Of a stretch of DNA of 64,000 nucleotides, positions 60,784 to 64,000 are shown piece after piece (the stretch's first letter is position 1; every line of letters begins with the position of its first letter). The translations under genes were made by a program, and so were the position numbers. A model generated the notes under the pieces. The model did not search any database and had not been told where the DNA came from. It saw only the letters and a program-made list of their open reading frames with translations. The stretch is from NCBI GenBank assembly GCA_018828125.1, contig JAHJWB010000001.1, forward strand, positions 372,001 to 436,000. The letters are read 5' to 3'. Origin of the DNA: Gammaproteobacteria bacterium. GTDB taxonomy: Bacteria; Pseudomonadota; Gammaproteobacteria; Burkholderiales; Burkholderiaceae_C.

Positions 60784-61827
60784 ATGACTACCTCCAAGAA
60801 GCCTTCCTCCTCCACCTTGCCCGCAGACGCTGCGCCCGCCCACGACACCGTTGCCAAGCAACGTGCCATTCAGGCCGCGCAAGACCACCACGATGATTCG
60901 AAAAAGAGGTCATCGAAAGAGAAGCCGTCGGAGTCCAGCCACGACTTTGCCGCACCGGGCCCAGGACACGAAGAGCCCAAGCCGCCCTTGCCCCGTCAGA
61001 CGCTGCAAAAGCCTGGCAGTGAAAGCGATCTGCAGTTGGAGCCACGGTACGCGGCAGAGCACTACCGTGGCAGCGGCAAGCTGGATGGCATGTCAGTGCT
61101 GATCACTGGTGGGGACTCTGGCATCGGTCGCGCTGTGGCCGTCTTGTGCGCCCGGGAGGGGGCCGATGTTGCCATTGCCTACCTCGACGAACATGAGGAT
61201 GCGCGCAAGACTTGCGAGCTCATTGAGGCAGAGGGCACACGCAGCTTGGCCATGGCTGGCGACGTGAAAGACGTGGCGTTTTGCGACACCGTTGTGCGCA
61301 AGGTGGTGGCCACCTTTGGCAAGCTGAATGTGCTGGTCAACAATGCAGCGTTTCAGGAGCACGCGGCATCGCTGGAGGATTTGACGGAAGAGCGTTTCGA
61401 CGAGACCTTCCGCACCAATATCTATGGGTACTTTCACATGGCCAAAGCGGCCTTGCCCCATCTTCAGCGCGGGGATTCGATCATCAACACGGGCTCGGTC
61501 ACCGGCCTGCTCGGCAGCAAGGAGTTGCTGGACTACTCCGCCACCAAAGGCGCCATTCATGCCTTTACCAAGGCCCTGGCCCACAACTTGGCGGAGCGCG
61601 GTATTCGGGTGAATGCGGTGGCACCGGGGCCGGTGTGGACCCCTCTCAACCCCGCCGACAAAACGCCCGACGACATCGAAAAATTTGGCGCCAGCACCCA
61701 CTTGGGCCGGCCCGCACAGCCCGAGGAGATTTCGCCGGCGTATGTCTTCCTGGCGGCGCCGTGTTGCTCCAGCTACATCACGGGCATCGTGCTGCCCATC
61801 ACGGGCAACGCGGGCGACGGGGCTTGA
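60784..61827 (+). CDS. Short-chain dehydrogenase/reductase with long charged N-terminal extension
   Basis: 347 residues from ATG 60784. The first 95 or so are polar and charged (KKRSSKEKPSESSHDFAAPGPGHEEPKPPLPRQ), likely disordered. The SDR core follows: cofactor loop ITGGDSGIGRAVAVL (about 107), NNAAFQEH (about 185), Ser of INTGSVTG (about 236), catalytic YSATKG (about 251) and APGPVWTPL (about 278). This pattern matches the YghA/GsiB-linked general-stress oxidoreductases, NAD(P)-dependent with unknown natural substrate. It lies 104 bp after the CBS gene. Confidence 0.92.
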   Translation: MTTSKKPSSSTLPADAAPAHDTVAKQRAIQAAQDHHDDSKKRSSKEKPSESSHDFAAPGPGHEEPKPPLPRQTLQKPGSESDLQLEPRYAAEHYRGSGKLDGMSVLITGGDSGIGRAVAVLCAREGADVAIAYLDEHEDARKTCELIEAEGTRSLAMAGDVKDVAFCDTVVRKVVATFGKLNVLVNNAAFQEHAASLEDLTEERFDETFRTNIYGYFHMAKAALPHLQRGDSIINTGSVTGLLGSKELLDYSATKGAIHAFTKALAHNLAERGIRVNAVAPGPVWTPLNPADKTPDDIEKFGASTHLGRPAQPEEISPAYVFLAAPCCSSYITGIVLPITGNAGDGA

Positions 61828-61900
61828 AGCCTTCAAACGCGCTGCGCCGTTTCAGCCGGCCGCTTGTTCCACTGGGGCTTCGCCGCGGCGAAGCCCGATC

Positions 61901-62260
61901 TCAAAGGCGCTCTTTGGCGTAAGAGCCGCGGTCCATATCCACCACCTCCACACTCAGTTGCACCAGGACGCCCTGGGGCTTGGGTGTGCGCTCGCGCAGC
62001 ACGGCCGCAATGCGCTCGGACAACTCTTTTTTGGCCTCGGGCGTACGCCCTGACAGAAGGCGCAGTTGTGCGTGCACAAAGGCACGGCTCGCGGGCGCTG
62101 TGCCGATCTCGAAACTATCGGCCACGATGAAACGCGTCTTCAGATCGGCTTCGTCCTGGATCTCGGCGTGGGCGCACAAGGTGGCATTGAGGGCCGTCAG
62201 CGTTTCGGCTTCAGGGTAGTGGGGCAGGTTGGCGGAATATTCGACGGTGAGGTGGGGCAT
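61901..62260 (-). CDS. 5-carboxymethyl-2-hydroxymuconate delta-isomerase-like tautomerase
   Basis: 119 residues from ATG 62260. The mature protein starts with the catalytic proline, MPHLTVEYSANL, as in the tautomerase superfamily. The CHMI subfamily is indicated by length and by HAQLRLLSGRTPEAKKELSERI and VQLSVEVVDMDRGSYAK. The enzyme isomerises an intermediate of homoprotocatechuate breakdown. No other hpa gene is nearby, so the physiological role is uncertain. A longer frame to 62431 adds a tail without similarity. Confidence 0.88.
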   Translation of the reverse strand: MPHLTVEYSANLPHYPEAETLTALNATLCAHAEIQDEADLKTRFIVADSFEIGTAPASRAFVHAQLRLLSGRTPEAKKELSERIAAVLRERTPKPQGVLVQLSVEVVDMDRGSYAKERL

Positions 62261-62574
62261 GGTGGTTCCGGTCAAAGGGTGGCTCCGGTGTGTGGAGCTG
62301 GGCGCACTGCGCGTGCCGTGCCAGTTTAAAGGGCAGGGTGGTAGCTTGTTGGATTTTCCGTGTGGTGTTGCACTCAGTGACTGCGCACACGCATGGCAGA
62401 AAGCCAGTCTGGAACGCCCGGGACGCCGCAAGGGTCATGCGCAACAGATTTGTTGCAGCCATGGGGCCCGCTCACAATCCCGTCGGCCTGGTAATTGCCA
62501 AGCCCTGCGCGGGCCCCTCTTGTCTTGATGGGGCCCGTGTCGGTTTGTTACGCACTTTTGTCTTCAATAAAACC
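62261..62574. other. Intergenic region between the tautomerase and carbonic anhydrase genes
   Basis: 314 bp between divergent genes. GGGCCCG-type inverted repeats are visible (around 62463-62470, 62511-62518 and 62529-62536), perhaps hairpins. No frame with a ribosome binding site and no recognisable RNA gene was found; promoters for both genes should be here. Confidence 0.45.
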
Positions 62575-63330
62575 ATGAAACACCAAAAATTGATTCGACA
62601 TCTGACCTTTGCCGCCCTGGCGGTTTGCACGCTGGCAGCTCATGCTGAGGGCGCTCATCCTCATTGGGAATACAAAGGCAAACATGGCGCCACCCACTGG
62701 GGCGCGCTGGAGCCAGGCTTTGAAGCCTGCGCACGCGGTGCGGCCCAAAGCCCCATCGACATTCGCAAAACAGTGAAAGAGGCGCTGCCGGCGCTGGACT
62801 TCCAGTACGCCGCTGGCGCGCCCACCCTGATCAACAACGGGCACACCGTGCAGGTGAACATGCCTGCGGGCAGCAAGCTGGTGGTGGACGGCAAGGCGAT
62901 GGAGTTGCTGCAATTCCACTTCCATACCCCCAGCGAAGAGGCGATTGGCGGCAAACACGCTGCCATGGTGGCGCACTTTGTGCACAAGGCTGCGGACGGC
63001 GGGCTGGGCGTGGTGGCCGTGCTGATCCAGCCTGGCAAGACCAACGCGGCCTGGGCGCCGATCTTTGCGCACTTGCCCCGTGTGGGCGAGCATGTGACGG
63101 TGGATGGCCTCAGTCTGGACGCGAGCACCCTTCTGCCCGCCAAAAAGGGCTACTACAGCTTTGCGGGATCTTTGACCACGCCACCCTGTTCCGAAGGTGT
63201 GCAGTGGATGGTGCTGAAGGAACCCGTGAAACTGGGCGCGCAGCAGATCAAGGCGTTCCGTCAGCTCTACAACGCGAACGCCCGGCCGGTGCAGCCGCTC
63301 AACGGCCGTGTGGTGAAGGAAAGCGCCTGA
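62575..63330 (+). CDS. Periplasmic alpha-type carbonic anhydrase
   Basis: 251 residues from ATG 62575. A signal peptide (about 1-24, ending AAHA) directs it to the periplasm. The alpha-CA pattern is clear: HWGALEPGFEACARGAAQSPIDIR near residue 45, zinc histidines in FHFHTPSE (about 118) and VAHFVHK (about 135), and YSFAGSLTTPPCSEGVQW near residue 195. The two cysteines (in EACARG and PPCSEG) would form the family disulphide. It interconverts CO2 and bicarbonate, helping CO2 supply or envelope pH balance. Not obviously in an operon. Confidence 0.95.
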   Translation: MKHQKLIRHLTFAALAVCTLAAHAEGAHPHWEYKGKHGATHWGALEPGFEACARGAAQSPIDIRKTVKEALPALDFQYAAGAPTLINNGHTVQVNMPAGSKLVVDGKAMELLQFHFHTPSEEAIGGKHAAMVAHFVHKAADGGLGVVAVLIQPGKTNAAWAPIFAHLPRVGEHVTVDGLSLDASTLLPAKKGYYSFAGSLTTPPCSEGVQWMVLKEPVKLGAQQIKAFRQLYNANARPVQPLNGRVVKESA

Positions 63331-63458
63331 AGCAAGGCGCCACCCCGTGAGCGGCTTGGCCGCTCGCCCCCTCGCTTGAATGAGGGGATGCCACCGGAGG
63401 CCTGGCAAATCCGGTTCCTCGGTGGCTGTGGGTTCGCCGCATGCGCGGCCCGGCATCG

Positions 63459-64000
63459 CTAAACGGATGCTGTTGCCACGGGGCGTGTGCCGCTTTGCGC
63501 GCAGTGCCTCAAGGCCACCAGCAACTCATCCACATCGTCTTCTGTGTGCGCGGCTGACAGCGCAATGCGCAGCCGCGCAGTACCCGCGGGCACCGTGGGC
63601 GGGCGGATGGCCGGCACCCACAAACCCTGCTGGCGCAGGTTTTCCATCACCGCCAAGGCGGCCTCATTGCTGCCAATCACCAGCGCCTGCACGGCGGTGC
63701 TGGACGGCAGCAGATGCCAGCCCAGGTTGGTCGGAAGCGTTGTCAGGCCATTGCGTAGCTGCGCGATCCGCTGGTGCAGCGCGTGGCGCAGATCGTCGGC
63801 GGTGGCGATCAGTTCGAGGCTTTTGCGCAGCGCAGTGGCCAGCAAGGGGGGGGCTGCGGTGGCGAAGATGTAGGTGCGTGTTTTCTGCAGCAGCCATTCC
63901 ACCAGCGCAGCATCACCCGCCACAAAGGCACCCGCGACACCCGCCGCCTTGCCCAGCGTGGCCATGTACAGCACGCGGCGCGAGGCTTTCGCACCCGTCA
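63459..64000 (-). CDS. bioF: 8-amino-7-oxononanoate synthase, C-terminal part (cut by window edge)
   Basis: Only about 180 codons are inside the window; the frame is open to the right edge, so the N-terminus lies beyond 64000. The visible part starts within the PLP-lysine region (ATLGKAAGVAGAFVAGDAAL) and runs through YIFATAAPPLLATALRKSLELI and the small domain to a normal stop. PPTVPAGTARLRIALSAAHTEDDVDEL is the conserved C-terminal BioF pattern. BioF makes the first biotin-specific intermediate from pimeloyl-ACP and alanine. AONS-family relatives (glycine C-acetyltransferase) are the alternative, but BioF fits best. Confidence 0.85.
   Translation of the reverse strand, partial: TGAKASRRVLYMATLGKAAGVAGAFVAGDAALVEWLLQKTRTYIFATAAPPLLATALRKSLELIATADDLRHALHQRIAQLRNGLTTLPTNLGWHLLPSSTAVQALVIGSNEAALAVMENLRQQGLWVPAIRPPTVPAGTARLRIALSAAHTEDDVDELLVALRHCAQSGTRPVATASV

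Noticed and set aside
63459-63974. BioF-like frame starting at an internal GTG 63974 as a complete short gene
   Set aside because: The frame stays open to the window edge and the visible start is in the middle of the PLP-lysine region, so it is the end of a longer gene.

Overview
The window is high-GC proteobacterial chromosome. Gene content and protein styles point to Burkholderiales, most likely family Comamonadaceae (Acidovorax-like). The main reasons are a beta-proteobacterial aa3 oxidase locus (DUF2244-ctaC-ctaD-small protein-ctaG-DUF2970-ctaE, then twin-TM/surf1/ctaA/ctaB/sco), a CIRCE element before rpoH, and a Bug-type binding protein. It is ordinary, densely packed chromosome. No IS element, prophage, CRISPR array, rRNA or tRNA gene was seen.

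Layout. 1-7.2 kb: a Kef-type antiporter cut by the left edge, a LysE exporter, an orphan ParA, a MaoC hydratase, a LysR regulator, trmL, comF and a BioC-like protein whose SAM-binding motif is not recognisable. 7.4-17.2 kb: the cytochrome c oxidase structural and assembly locus, with haem A synthesis and two Sco-type proteins. 17.3-25.4 kb: Bug protein, rpoH under a perfect CIRCE operator, cutA, a putative calcium-binding protein, a membrane GGDEF-EAL protein and ftsY. 25.4-38.2 kb: an M16 peptidase pair, rsmD, coaD, a divergent lysR/lysA pair, a 24-residue membrane peptide, the rhodanese-grxC-secB-gpsA group, gpmA, a ctpA-type protease and moeB. 38.3-42.4 kb: a lone receiver, a divergent LuxR-type regulator and histidine kinase, and three small envelope/stress genes. 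42.6-52.4 kb: a locus of a zinc metallopeptidase, two alpha-E domains, a circularly permuted ATP-grasp, two transglutaminases and DUF2126. 52.5-59.1 kb: a hydrolase, panC-panB, nadC-nadA and a fused pabBC. 59.3-64 kb: a Gln-rich small protein, a CBS protein, an SDR, a tautomerase, a periplasmic alpha carbonic anhydrase and the end of bioF.

The most striking structural signal is a dispersed palindromic repeat of about 50 bp, present in ten copies in both orientations. Most copies are intergenic. Two copies (in sco and in the second M16 gene) lie in the same reading frame and form the hydrophobic core of the signal peptide. Others overlap the start codon of gpsA and the only apparent start of pabBC. 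The most system-like region is the predicted amidoligase/transglutaminase locus at 42.6-52.4 kb, whose substrate and product are, as far as I know, uncharacterised.
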